From positions 1 to 14,131 of the forward strand of contig JAEZLU010000352.1 of assembly GCA_023415075.1 (NCBI GenBank): a stretch of 14,131 bases of DNA, read 5' to 3'. This stretch comes from Bacillota bacterium (GTDB taxonomy: Bacteria; Bacillota; Negativicutes; Sporomusales; UBA7701). Shown here in pieces: positions 1-10,097 of this stretch. The stretch's first letter is position 1; every line of letters starts with the position of its first letter. A program made the position numbers and the translations under genes. The notes beneath the pieces are model-generated. The model ran no database searches, was not told where the DNA came from, and was given only the letters and a program-made list of their open reading frames with translations.

Positions 1-2
1 TG

Positions 3-2771
3 GTTATTTACGCCGACAGTATGAACCGGCTGCCCAAGCCTGAACGCCAGGACACCGCCGAGGTCAAGCGGGTCGAGCTGCACGCCCATACCCGCATGAG
101 TGCCCTCGACTCGGTGGCCTCGGTCAAGGGTTTGATCCGGACAGCCGCCAAGTGGGGCCATCCGGCGATCGCCATCACCGACCACGGGGTGGTCCAGGCT
201 TTTCCCGAGGCCGAGGAGGAGGGAGCCAAGGCCGGCATCAAGATTATCTACGGCATGGAAGGCTACCTGTTCGACGAGGATATCACCCATTCTTATCATA
301 TAATCATCCTCGCCCAAAACAGCATCGGCCTCCGCAACCTCTACCGCCTGGTGTCGCTGTCCCACCTGAAGTACCTCCACCGTTCGCCCCGCATTCCGCG
401 GGCCGTACTGGCCGAGCATCGCGACGGCCTGATTTTGGGGTCGGCATGTGAAGCAGGGGAATGCATGCAAGCGCTCATAAACGGCGAAAGCGAAGAACGC
501 CTGCAAGCGATCGCCGCGTTCTATGATTATCTCGAAATCCAGCCGACCGCCAACAACGCCTTCCTGGTGCGCCAGGGCAAGGTGGCCGACGAGGAGGGGC
601 TGCGCAAGTTGAACCGCCGCGTCTGCCGCCTTGCCGAATCTCTCGGCAAGCCTGTGGCCGCCACATGTGACGTCCATTTCCTCCACCCGGAAGACGAGGC
701 TTACCGGCGAATCCTGATGGCTGGCCAGGGCTATGACGACGCCGACTTGCAGGCGCCGCTCTACCTGCGCTCGACCGAGGAGATGCTGGCCGAGTTCGCC
801 TACCTGGGCAAGGACAAGGCCTACGAGGCGGTGGTTGAGACGCCCCGCCGCATCGCCGAGTCGATTGAGTCTTTCAAGCCTATTCCGTCGGAGCTCTATT
901 CGCCGAAAATCCCGGGGGCCGAAGAGGCGATAAAGTCGATGTCTTACGCCAAGGCCGCCCTGCTGTACGGCGACGAACTGCCGCAGTTGGTGGCCGACCG
1001 CCTGAAATATGAGCTTGACTCGATCATCAACAACGGCTTTGCCGTGCTCTACCTCATCGCCCACAAGCTTGTCAAAAAGTCGCTGGACGACGGTTATCTG
1101 GTCGGCTCGCGCGGTTCGGTCGGCTCATCCTTTGTGGCCACGATGACCGACATCACCGAGGTCAACCCGCTGGCGCCCCACTGGCGCTGTCCGGCCTGCC
1201 GCTGGAGCGAGTTCGTCACCGACGGCAGCTACGGCTGCGGCTTTGATATGCCTGACCGCGTATGCCCCAAGTGCGGCGCCGCCGCCGTAAAAGACGGCCA
1301 TGATATTCCGTTTGCCGTTTTCATGGGCTTCCACGGCGACAAGGTGCCTGATATCGATCTCAATTTCTCGGGCGATTACCAGTCGGTCGCCCATAAGTAC
1401 ACCGAGGAGCTGTTCGGCCGCGACAACGTCTTCCGGGCCGGCACGATCGCCACGATCGCCGACAAGACGGCCTATGGCTTCGTGAAGAACTATTTCGCCG
1501 ACAAGGGGATAACCGCCCGCAACGCCCATATCAACCACCTGGTGAACGGCTGCACCGGCGTCAAGCGGACGACCGGCCAGCACCCGGGCGGTATCATGGT
1601 CGTGCCGCGGGACATGGACGTCCATCATTTCACGCCCATCCAGTACCCGGCCGACGACAAGAACTCGTCGACCATCACCACTCATTTTGACTACCATTCG
1701 ATCTCCAGCCGCCTGGTCAAGCTAGACATTCTGGGCCATGACGATCCGACGGTCATCAGGATGCTGGAGGATATTATCGGTTTCAACGCCAAGACCATTC
1801 CCTTCGACGACGCGCCCACCCTTAGCCTGTTTTCGTCGACCGAGGCCCTCGGCCTGACACCGCAGCAGCTGGGGTCGACGGTCGGCACCTTCGGCATCCC
1901 CGAGTTCGGCACCAAGTTCGTCCGCCAGATGCTCGAGGACACCAAGCCCAAGGGGTTCAGCGAACTCGTCCGGATAAGCGGCTTTTCCCACGGCACCGAT
2001 GTCTGGCTGAACAACGCCCAGGATCTCATCCGCTCTGGAACCGCCACGGTGGGCGAGACCATCTCGGCCCGCGACGACATCATGGTCTACCTCATCCATA
2101 AAGGGGTTAAGCCGCAGACGGCCTTCAAGGTGATGGAGGATGTCCGCAAGGGCAAGGGCATCAAGGCCGACGTCGTGGCTACCCTCAAGGAAAGCGATGT
2201 GCCTGACTGGTACATCGAGTCCTGCCAGAAGATCAAGTATATGTTCCCCAAGGCCCATGCGGTCGCTTATGTGATGATGGCTTTCCGCATAGCCTACTGC
2301 AAGGTTCATTACCCGCTGCCGTTCTACGCGTCCTATTACACGGTACGGGCCGGCGAGTTCGACGCCGACCTGATCGTAAAAGGGGAGACGGTGATCAGGC
2401 AGAAGATGGCCGAGCTCGAGCAGAAGGGCAACGGGGCGTCGGCCAAAGAGAAGGGCTTGCTGACCATTCTCGAGATGGCCCTGGAGATGTTTCTGCGGGG
2501 TTATAAGTTCGAGCGGGTCGACCTGTACCGCTCGGACGCCACCAAGTTCCTGATCATCGACGGCGGTCTGCTGCCGCCGCTGGCCGCCCTCGAGGGGGTG
2601 GGCGACAACGCCGCCCGCAGCATCGTCCAGTGCCGCCAGGACAAGCGGTTCACCTCGGCCGAAGACCTGCGGCAGCGAGCCCGGGTGTCCAAGCCGGTGG
2701 TCGACACGCTGCGCGAGCACGGCGCCCTCGGCGACCTGCCGGAGACCGACCAGATGATGCTTTTCGGCTGA
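3..2771 (+). CDS. polC: PolC-type DNA polymerase III alpha subunit, 5'-partial, lacking the exonuclease insert
   Basis: Replicative DNA polymerase of Firmicutes. The frame is open to the window edge (V-I-Y-A-D-S precede the first in-frame ATG at 21), so the N-terminal and OB domains lie upstream. Numbering from that Met: PHP domain with H21-x-H23, D30, D54-H55, E80, H93, C143 and D217-x-H219; a four-Cys zinc module C390/C393/C415/C418; palm catalytic P443-D-I-D446 and D569 (KLDILGHDDP); a helix-hairpin-helix near the C-terminus; and a terminal QMMLF, a beta-clamp-binding motif like the QLSLF end of B. subtilis PolC. In typical PolC a DEDDh exonuclease of about 160-170 residues interrupts the PHP domain after the E80 region. 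Here the chain passes directly from Y-L-F-D-E-D-I to H-S-Y-H-I-I-I, with no frameshift. It precedes rimP, as in Bacillus, and no terminator separates the two. Identification is near certain. Confidence 0.97.
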   Translation, partial: VIYADSMNRLPKPERQDTAEVKRVELHAHTRMSALDSVASVKGLIRTAAKWGHPAIAITDHGVVQAFPEAEEEGAKAGIKIIYGMEGYLFDEDITHSYHIIILAQNSIGLRNLYRLVSLSHLKYLHRSPRIPRAVLAEHRDGLILGSACEAGECMQALINGESEERLQAIAAFYDYLEIQPTANNAFLVRQGKVADEEGLRKLNRRVCRLAESLGKPVAATCDVHFLHPEDEAYRRILMAGQGYDDADLQAPLYLRSTEEMLAEFAYLGKDKAYEAVVETPRRIAESIESFKPIPSELYSPKIPGAEEAIKSMSYAKAALLYGDELPQLVADRLKYELDSIINNGFAVLYLIAHKLVKKSLDDGYLVGSRGSVGSSFVATMTDITEVNPLAPHWRCPACRWSEFVTDGSYGCGFDMPDRVCPKCGAAAVKDGHDIPFAVFMGFHGDKVPDIDLNFSGDYQSVAHKYTEELFGRDNVFRAGTIATIADKTAYGFVKNYFADKGITARNAHINHLVNGCTGVKRTTGQHPGGIMVVPRDMDVHHFTPIQYPADDKNSSTITTHFDYHSISSRLVKLDILGHDDPTVIRMLEDIIGFNAKTIPFDDAPTLSLFSSTEALGLTPQQLGSTVGTFGIPEFGTKFVRQMLEDTKPKGFSELVRISGFSHGTDVWLNNAQDLIRSGTATVGETISARDDIMVYLIHKGVKPQTAFKVMEDVRKGKGIKADVVATLKESDVPDWYIESCQKIKYMFPKAHAVAYVMMAFRIAYCKVHYPLPFYASYYTVRAGEFDADLIVKGETVIRQKMAELEQKGNGASAKEKGLLTILEMALEMFLRGYKFERVDLYRSDATKFLIIDGGLLPPLAALEGVGDNAARSIVQCRQDKRFTSAEDLRQRARVSKPVVDTLREHGALGDLPETDQMMLFG

Positions 2772-2787
2772 TTTGTGCTAATTTTGG

Positions 2788-2816
2788 TTGTAAAAATAAT
2801 CCACGGGTGTTATAAT
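2788..2816 (+). promoter_or_regulatory. Sigma-A-type promoter of the rimP-nusA-infB operon
   Basis: The -35 TTGTAA (2788-2793) and a consensus -10 TATAAT (2811-2816) are separated by exactly 17 bp. A TG dinucleotide one base upstream of the -10 (2808-2809) makes it an extended -10 promoter. Transcription should start near 2823, leaving a leader of about 165 nt before rimP. It begins just downstream of the polC stop codon, so rimP onward can be expressed independently of polC. Confidence 0.8.
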
Positions 2817-2845
2817 GTTTACAGTATAGTTATTTGTTGCGCTAA

Positions 2846-2877
2846 GGAGAGTGGGTATCGGCCCACTCTTTCATCTT
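2846..2877 (+). promoter_or_regulatory. Leader hairpin with interrupted T-tract, candidate NusA-dependent attenuator
   Basis: AGAGTGGG (2848-2855) pairs perfectly with CCCACTCT (2862-2869) around a 6-nt loop. Two G-T pairs could extend it to 10 bp. It is followed by TTTCATCTT, a weak and interrupted U-tract rather than a clean terminator tail. It sits between the promoter and rimP-nusA. In B. subtilis nusA is autoregulated by transcription attenuation, and NusA-dependent terminators have weak hairpins or interrupted U-tracts. The position and form fit that mechanism, but function here is inferred. Confidence 0.5.
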
Positions 2878-2913
2878 ATGCCTGTTGCTCGCCCGCTGCT
2901 CAGGGGTATGGGG

Positions 2914-2928
2914 GCCGGACGGTCCGGC
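2914..2928 (+). promoter_or_regulatory. Small GC-rich hairpin in the rimP leader
   Basis: GCCGGA (2914-2919) and TCCGGC (2923-2928) form a 6-bp all-Watson-Crick stem around a 3-nt loop. It has no T-tract, so it is not an intrinsic terminator. It lies about 45 nt after the larger leader hairpin and about 60 nt before the rimP start. It could be part of a structured leader, or be incidental in GC-rich DNA. Confidence 0.3.
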
Positions 2929-2988
2929 AACAATAATGGATAGTATAAGAATACTTCCCGATGATTTAATGGATAGAGGTGGACTGAA

Positions 2989-3447
2989 ATGGCCGGCAAA
3001 CAAGTTGAAGAACTGGTGGCCAAACTGGTAAGGGAAATTATCGCCGACAGCCCGTATACCTTGGTGGATGTCGAGTATGTCAAAGAACGCGACTGGTATC
3101 TGCGGGTTTTTCTCGACAAGGCAGGCGGTATTGAGCTCGATGACTGCCAGTGGGTGAGTGAGCGCCTGGAAGAAAAGCTCGACGCCCTCGACCCGATAAA
3201 GGAGAGCTATATCCTTGAGGTTTCCTCGCCCGGCCTGGACCGGCCGCTGAAAAAGGAAGAAGACTTCGTCCGCCATATCGGCGACAAGATAGAAATCAGC
3301 ACCTTCGCGCCGGTGAACGGCAAAAAGCTGCTGGTTGGCACTCTGGTTGGCCTGGCTGATGATGAAATCCGCGTCGAGATCGACGGTCAAACCACGGGCA
3401 TACCGCGGGAGAAGGCGTCCCAGGTACGCCTCCATATCGAATTTTGA
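2989..3447 (+). CDS. rimP: Ribosome maturation factor RimP
   Basis: A 152-residue cytoplasmic 30S assembly factor, needed for efficient maturation of the small subunit (family knowledge; ylxS in B. subtilis). The length is typical. The N-terminal alpha/beta domain covers about residues 1-82. It ends in the family signature S79-S-P-G-L-D-R-P-L87, followed by K-K-E-E-D-F. The C-terminal SH3-like beta domain covers about 85-152 and contains the I-G-D-K-I-E-I strand. An AGAGGTGG Shine-Dalgarno at 2975-2982 sits 6 nt before the ATG. It is the first gene of the operon after the leader, and nusA follows after 33 nt, the canonical rimP-nusA pair. Confidence 0.97.
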   Translation: MAGKQVEELVAKLVREIIADSPYTLVDVEYVKERDWYLRVFLDKAGGIELDDCQWVSERLEEKLDALDPIKESYILEVSSPGLDRPLKKEEDFVRHIGDKIEISTFAPVNGKKLLVGTLVGLADDEIRVEIDGQTTGIPREKASQVRLHIEF

Positions 3448-3480
3448 CCCGGAAAAATTGAATAGGGGGTAGATAACCAA

Positions 3481-4536
3481 ATGAATGCTGAATTCATGCA
3501 GGCTTTCGAACAACTGGGCAAAGAGAAGGGCATCGCGCCGGAAATTTTGTTCGACGCCATTGAGGCCGCCCTGATCTCGGCCTACAAACGCAATTTCAGT
3601 TCGGCCCAGAACGTCCGTGTAGCCTTGGACCGGGAGACCGGCGAAATCCACGTCTTTGCCCGCAAGAACGTTGTCGAAAACGTCGAGGATCCGCGGCTGG
3701 AGATCTCGCTCAGCGAAGCCCAGGAGCTTGACCCGCGCTATGTGCTCGAGGACGTGGTCGAACTCGAGGTCACGCCGAAAAACTTCGGCCGCATCGCCGC
3801 CCAGACCGCTAAGCAGGTGGTCGTCCAGCGTATCCGCGAAGCCGAGCGCGGCATAATTTATGAGGAGTATTCCAGCCGCGAGAGCGATATTGTTACCGGT
3901 ATCGTCCAGCGGATCGAAGCCAAGAACGTCTTCATCGACCTCGGCAAAGCCGAGGCCATTCTGGCGCCGTCGGAGCAAATTCCCGGCGAGGTTTATCGCC
4001 ACGCCGACCGCCTGAAAACTTATATCATTGAGGTTAAGAAGACCACCAAGGGACCGCAGATTCTTGTTTCCCGCACCCATCCCGGGCTGCTCAAGCGGCT
4101 GTTCGAGCTCGAGGTGCCGGAAATTCACGACGGCATCGTCGAGATCAAGTCGGTGGCCCGCGAACCCGGTCTCCGCTCGAAGATCGCCGTCAACTCGCGC
4201 GACGAAAACGTCGACCCGGTCGGCTCCTGCGTCGGCCACAAGGGCATGCGGGTCCAGACCGTCGTCAATGAGCTGAAAGGCGAGAAGATCGACATCGTCA
4301 AATGGAACGTCGATCCCGGCAAATATATCGCCAACGCGCTCAGCCCGGCCAAGGTCATCTCGGTCGAGGCCAATGAGAGCGAGAAAACTTCGCGGGTTAT
4401 CGTACCCGACTACCAGTTGTCGCTGGCGATCGGCAAGGAGGGCCAGAACGCCCGCCTGGCCGCCAAGCTGACCGGCTGGAAAATCGACATCAAGAGCGAG
4501 TCTCAGGCTCAGGCGCAGGCGCAAGCGGTTCTGTAA
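3481..4536 (+). CDS. nusA: Transcription termination/antitermination factor NusA
   Basis: RNA polymerase-binding elongation factor that promotes pausing and intrinsic termination. Domains in order: RNAP-binding N-terminal domain (about 1-125), S1 domain (about 134-198, starting near D-I-V-T-G-I-V), KH1 (about 200-280, GHKG loop at 252-255) and KH2 (about 285-345, GKEG loop at 318-321 within L-A-I-G-K-E-G-Q-N-A-R-L-A-A-K-L-T-G-W). At 351 residues it is the short Gram-positive form without the C-terminal acidic repeats of E. coli NusA. It ends in a small S-Q-A-Q-A-Q-A-Q-A tail, which could be replication slippage or just a flexible end. The SD is a G-rich run at 3465-3470, slightly far from the ATG. 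NusA may regulate its own operon through the leader hairpin described separately. Confidence 0.98.
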   Translation: MNAEFMQAFEQLGKEKGIAPEILFDAIEAALISAYKRNFSSAQNVRVALDRETGEIHVFARKNVVENVEDPRLEISLSEAQELDPRYVLEDVVELEVTPKNFGRIAAQTAKQVVVQRIREAERGIIYEEYSSRESDIVTGIVQRIEAKNVFIDLGKAEAILAPSEQIPGEVYRHADRLKTYIIEVKKTTKGPQILVSRTHPGLLKRLFELEVPEIHDGIVEIKSVAREPGLRSKIAVNSRDENVDPVGSCVGHKGMRVQTVVNELKGEKIDIVKWNVDPGKYIANALSPAKVISVEANESEKTSRVIVPDYQLSLAIGKEGQNARLAAKLTGWKIDIKSESQAQAQAQAVL

Positions 4537-4543
4537 GGGGGGG
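4535..4543 (+). promoter_or_regulatory. Ribosome binding site deciding the GTG start of ylxR
   Basis: AAGGGGGGG overlaps the TAA stop of nusA and ends 7 nt before the GTG at 4551. There is no in-frame ATG nearby that fits the family N-terminus, so GTG is taken as the start. Confidence 0.75.
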
Positions 4544-4550
4544 AAACGGC

Positions 4551-4817
4551 GTGAAGCAGAAAAAAATCCCTCAGCGCATGTGTGTGGGCTGCCAGACCAT
4601 GAAGAATAAAAAGGAACTGCTCCGGGTGGTCCGGACGCCTGAAGGCAGTATTTTGCTTGACACCACCGGCAAAAAATCCGGCCGCGGGGCGTATGTCTGT
4701 CCGAGCGGCGATTGCCTGGCGGCGGCCGTCAAGGCCAAGCGTCTTGAAAAAGCCTTGGAGCACGCCATCAGCCAGGAAGTATATGAGCAGCTGAGAGCGG
4801 GGCTCAAGCAGCCATGA
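4551..4817 (+). CDS. ylxR: YlxR/RnpM family RNA-binding protein (DUF448), RNase P modulator
   Basis: Small nucleic-acid-binding protein of 88 residues, the usual family size. The B. subtilis homologue has been renamed RnpM because it binds RNase P RNA and modulates its activity (family knowledge). Visible signatures are I-P-Q-R-M-C11-V-G-C14 at the N-terminus and G44-R-G-A-Y-V-C50-P-S-G-D-C55 in the middle, the most conserved DUF448 segment. Four cysteines in two CxxC-like groups could bind metal, although not all family members keep them. Translation starts with GTG. The gene sits 14 nt after nusA, and its TGA overlaps the ylxQ ATG by 4 nt, so the two are probably translationally coupled. 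Confidence 0.93.
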   Translation: MKQKKIPQRMCVGCQTMKNKKELLRVVRTPEGSILLDTTGKKSGRGAYVCPSGDCLAAAVKAKRLEKALEHAISQEVYEQLRAGLKQP

Positions 4818-5119
4818 ACAAGCCGAAACTGGCTTCGCTTCTGGGGCTGGCCCAAAAGGCAGGCAAGCTGGCTTCCGGCGAGGTGGCGGTCGAAAAGGCC
4901 GTTCAGGCCGGCAAGGCCAGACTGCTGCTTGTCGCCGCCGATGCCGCCGACAACACCCGCAAGAGTTACCGCGACATGGCAGTGTTTTATGAAGTAGCCT
5001 GTCATGAAGGTCTTTCCAAGGATGAGCTCGGCCAAGCCACCGGCCGCCCGGCCCGGGCTGCCGTCGCCATACTCGATGCCGGTTTTGCCAAGGCGATAGA
5101 GGCGACGCTGCTATGCTGA
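4814..5119 (+). CDS. ylxQ: YlxQ, L7Ae-like kink-turn RNA-binding protein
   Basis: A 101-residue single-domain protein of the L7Ae/L30e/S12e fold, which binds kink-turn RNA. The family hallmark near the N-terminus is visible: S-L-L-G-L-A-Q-K-A-G-K-L-A-S-G-E. A central L-L-L-V-A-A-D-A-A strand follows, with the R-P-A-R-A-A-V-A-I-L-D end typical of YlxQ. The precise RNA partner in bacteria is not settled, although association with RNase P or ribosomal RNA has been proposed from its place beside ylxR. Its ATG lies inside the ylxR stop (ATGA overlap). infB follows after 30 nt. Confidence 0.93.
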   Translation: MNKPKLASLLGLAQKAGKLASGEVAVEKAVQAGKARLLLVAADAADNTRKSYRDMAVFYEVACHEGLSKDELGQATGRPARAAVAILDAGFAKAIEATLLC

Positions 5120-5149
5120 CAGGGAATGAAGAAATATGGGGGTGGATGA

Positions 5150-7879
<2,730 letters not shown>

Positions 7880-7885
7880 CAAAGC

Positions 7886-7891
7886 GAGGGG
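7886..7891 (+). promoter_or_regulatory. Ribosome binding site deciding the rbfA start
   Basis: GAGGGG lies 5 nt before the ATG at 7897. An in-frame reading extends upstream to 7792, inside infB, but those codons give an Arg/His-rich stretch unlike any RbfA. An in-frame GTG at 7891 overlaps the SD and is rejected. Confidence 0.75.
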
Positions 7892-7896
7892 TGGCC

Positions 7897-8253
7897 ATGA
7901 GTCAGCTGCGCACCGAAAAAGTTCAGGAATTTATCAAACAGGAGCTAAGCAAGATAATCCTCACCGAGCTAAAGGACCCGCGGATCGGCTTCGTCACCGT
8001 GACCAAAGTGGAAGTGACCGGCGATCTGCGGGCCGCCAAGGTATATGTCACCCTTATGGGCAGCGACGAACAGAAGGCAGCCTCCTGGCAGGCCCTGCAA
8101 AAGGCGGTCGGCCATCTGCGGGCCGAGATCGGCAAACGCATTCGCCTGCGGTTTACGCCGGAACTGTCTCTCCACATTGATGAAGCGCTGGAACACAGCG
8201 CCCGCATAAACGAGCTGTTGGCCAAACTGAAACAGGAAGAAGCGGGCCGGTAG
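7897..8253 (+). CDS. rbfA: 30S ribosome-binding factor RbfA
   Basis: A 118-residue single KH-type-II domain protein that binds the 30S subunit near helix 1 and the decoding region during 16S rRNA maturation. Family features are visible: R-T-E-K-V-Q-E-F-I-K-Q-E-L-S at the N-terminus, L-K-D-P-R-I-G-F-V-T-V-T, then V-Y-V-T-L-M-G in the next strand, and L-R-F-T-P-E-L-S-L-H-I-D-E with E-H-S-A-R-I-N-E-L-L near the end. The length is normal. It starts 17 nt after infB and ends 1 nt before nrnA. Together with rimP at the operon head, it places two small-subunit maturation factors around IF2. Confidence 0.97.
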   Translation: MSQLRTEKVQEFIKQELSKIILTELKDPRIGFVTVTKVEVTGDLRAAKVYVTLMGSDEQKAASWQALQKAVGHLRAEIGKRIRLRFTPELSLHIDEALEHSARINELLAKLKQEEAGR

Positions 8254-8254
8254 T

Positions 8255-9211
8255 ATGGATGTTTCACTGAAAGAAACCGCCCGCCTTCTTACCAAGGCCG
8301 ACCGAATCGTTATTACCGGCCACGTCAACCCCGACGGCGATTGTCTGGGGTCGATGCTGGCGTTACATGCCCTTTTGGCCGCCAAGAAAAAAGCGGCCGT
8401 TTTGCTATTGGCCGACGACGTACCAAGTCTGTACTCCTTCATGCCGGGCAGTGACCTGATCGGCCGCCCCGGCAGCGAGAAACTGGCGGCCGATCTGTTG
8501 GTGGTGGTCGACGCCAGCGATGCCGAGCGGGTCGCCGAGGTGCGAGCGGTAGTCGACGCCAAGGTGCTCAACATCGATCACCATATTTCCAATACCCGCT
8601 TCGCCGATTACCTATGTCTCGATACGCAGGCCGCAGCCACCGGCGAGCTCATCCTGGAGCTGATTTATCTCCTGAAGGTGCCGCTAACCGCCGACATGGC
8701 CACCAACCTTTATACGGCCATCGCCACCGACTGCGGTTTTTTCCGCTACGCCAACACCACGGCGGCCACGCTGCGGCACGCCGCCGACCTTGTTGACCGT
8801 GGGGCCTCGCCCCACATCATATCCGAGAATCTTGAGACAAAGCCGCTCGCCAGTATAATGACCCTGAAAAGGGTGCTCGACACCCTGGAGGTTTATGCCG
8901 ACGGCCGTATCGCCGCCATCACGGTGGCGCCAGACGGCCCGGAAGGACCGACCGATACAACTGAGGGCCTTATCAATTATCCCCGCAATATCGAGGGCGT
9001 GGAAATCGCCATCATGTTCAAGCCGGTCGACGATACGGCCACCAGGGTCAGCTTCCGCTCGCGCCGGGCCGACGTCAGCCGTCTGGCCCTGGCCTTCGGC
9101 GGCGGCGGCCATCAGCGGGCTGCCGGCTGCACAGTCGGCGGCGGCGTCGACGCCGCCAAGGCTGCCGTACTGAAAGCGGCCATGAAGCTTTTGGCCGGGA
9201 TTGAGCAATGA
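8255..9211 (+). CDS. nrnA: Bifunctional oligoribonuclease / pAp phosphatase NrnA (DHH family)
   Basis: Degrades 2-5-nt RNAs (nanoRNAs) and dephosphorylates 3'-phosphoadenosine 5'-phosphate (family knowledge). It has 318 residues, the usual length. The DHH domain shows the manganese ligands in order: H23-V-N-P-D27-G-D29, D86 in V-V-V-D-A-S-D, and D108-H109-H110 in N-I-D-H-H-I-S-N-T. The DHHA1 domain shows F281-G-G-G-G-H286-Q-R-A-A-G, the substrate-binding loop. Every catalytic residue expected is present. Its ATG is 1 nt after the rbfA stop, with only a distal AGGAAG SD, so translational coupling is likely. It overlaps truB by 4 nt. Its place between rbfA and truB is common in clostridia-like genomes. 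Confidence 0.95.
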   Translation: MDVSLKETARLLTKADRIVITGHVNPDGDCLGSMLALHALLAAKKKAAVLLLADDVPSLYSFMPGSDLIGRPGSEKLAADLLVVVDASDAERVAEVRAVVDAKVLNIDHHISNTRFADYLCLDTQAAATGELILELIYLLKVPLTADMATNLYTAIATDCGFFRYANTTAATLRHAADLVDRGASPHIISENLETKPLASIMTLKRVLDTLEVYADGRIAAITVAPDGPEGPTDTTEGLINYPRNIEGVEIAIMFKPVDDTATRVSFRSRRADVSRLALAFGGGGHQRAAGCTVGGGVDAAKAAVLKAAMKLLAGIEQ

Positions 9212-10086
9212 CGGCCGGCATCGTCAACGTCCTCAAGCCGCCAGGCCTGACCTCCCACGATGTCGTCGCCTTTTTGCGGCGGGTCTACGGCCTCAAGCGG
9301 GTCGGCCACGCCGGCACGCTCGATCCGGCGGCCGCCGGCGTGCTGCCGGTTTTCCTGGGAACAGGCACCCGCCTGATCGAATACACAGCCGACGCCGACA
9401 AGGCCTATCGGGTCGAACTGACCTTCGGTTACGCCACCGACAGCGGCGACGACACCGGCGAGGTAATCGCCGAACGCCGGGACGGCTCACCGCCGGCCAT
9501 GGCCGATGTTGAAGCGGCTTTGGCAGCCTTTGTCGGCGACATCGAGCAGGTGCCACCGATGCATTCAGCCATCAAGATTGGCGGCCGCAAGCTTTATGAA
9601 CTGGCCCGCGCCGGCGTTACCGTCGAGCGGGCGGCCCGGCCGGTGACGATCGCGGCCATTCGGCTCATCGGCATCGACGGCCCGGTCATCTTGTTTGATG
9701 TCGTCTGTTCCAAAGGTACGTATATCCGGTCGCTGTGCCGCGACGTCGGCGACAAGCTCGGCTGGCCGGCAGTGATGTCGTTTCTTGTGCGCACGCGGGT
9801 CGGCGCCTTTTCGCTACCGGCGGCAAAGGCGCTTGAGGAGATCGCCGCCGACCCGGCGGCCGCCGTGCTGCCGCTGGAGGTGGCTGTCGGCCATCTGCCG
9901 GCGGTCGTTTTGCCGGCGGCCGACAGCCAGTCTTTTATCTGCGGCCGGCTGGTCAAAGTCACCTGCGGCGACCCCGAGGGACCGCGGCGGGTGTATGACG
10001 AGGCCGGCAGCCTTTTGGGCATAGGCCGTTCGCCGGTTGGCGAGGGTCTGCTCAAACCGCTCAAAGTTATCGCCGCAAATTCTTGA
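9208..10086 (+). CDS. truB: tRNA pseudouridine(55) synthase TruB
   Basis: Converts uridine 55 of the T-loop of elongator tRNAs to pseudouridine and also acts as a tRNA chaperone. It has 292 residues. Motifs: G-I-V-N-V-L-K-P-P-G-L-T-S-H-D at the N-terminus; G33-H-A-G-T-L-D39-P, where D39 is the catalytic aspartate; A-Y-R-V-E-L-T-F-G; and C-S-K-G-T-Y-I-R-S-L, which contacts the RNA. The last 60-70 residues form a short PUA-like domain (S-F-I-C-G-R-L-V-K-V through L-L-G-I-G). The ATG overlaps the nrnA stop (ATGA). ribF begins 11 nt after its stop codon, so it is part of the same transcript. Confidence 0.97.
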   Translation: MTAGIVNVLKPPGLTSHDVVAFLRRVYGLKRVGHAGTLDPAAAGVLPVFLGTGTRLIEYTADADKAYRVELTFGYATDSGDDTGEVIAERRDGSPPAMADVEAALAAFVGDIEQVPPMHSAIKIGGRKLYELARAGVTVERAARPVTIAAIRLIGIDGPVILFDVVCSKGTYIRSLCRDVGDKLGWPAVMSFLVRTRVGAFSLPAAKALEEIAADPAAAVLPLEVAVGHLPAVVLPAADSQSFICGRLVKVTCGDPEGPRRVYDEAGSLLGIGRSPVGEGLLKPLKVIAANS

Positions 10087-10091
10087 AGGAG
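10086..10091 (+). promoter_or_regulatory. Ribosome binding site deciding the ribF start
   Basis: AAGGAG begins on the last base of the truB stop and ends 6 nt before the ATG at 10098. An in-frame TTG at 10083 lies upstream of this SD and would add five residues; it has no SD of its own and is rejected. Confidence 0.85.
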
Positions 10092-10097
10092 CAAGCA

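Noticed and set aside
1722..2720. 332-codon open frame on the minus strand opposite polC (and similar ones opposite infB and pnp)
   Set aside because: Low-complexity His/Leu/Asp-rich translations antisense to conserved coding sequence, with no ribosome binding site or domain.
2851..2943. Possible leader peptide (GTG 2851 or ATG 2878 to TAG 2941) in the rimP leader
   Set aside because: AAGGAG at 2844-2849 is only 1 nt from the GTG and 28 nt from the ATG, so neither start has a usable Shine-Dalgarno. The peptide also shows no run of a regulatory amino acid.
2842..4524. 560-codon open frame on the minus strand across rimP and nusA
   Set aside because: It lies opposite two unmistakable genes, has no recognisable motifs, and is expected from GC-rich codon bias that keeps antisense frames open.
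10083..10097. TTG start for ribF five codons upstream
   Set aside because: The AAGGAG at 10086-10091 lies downstream of the TTG and is well placed for the ATG at 10098.
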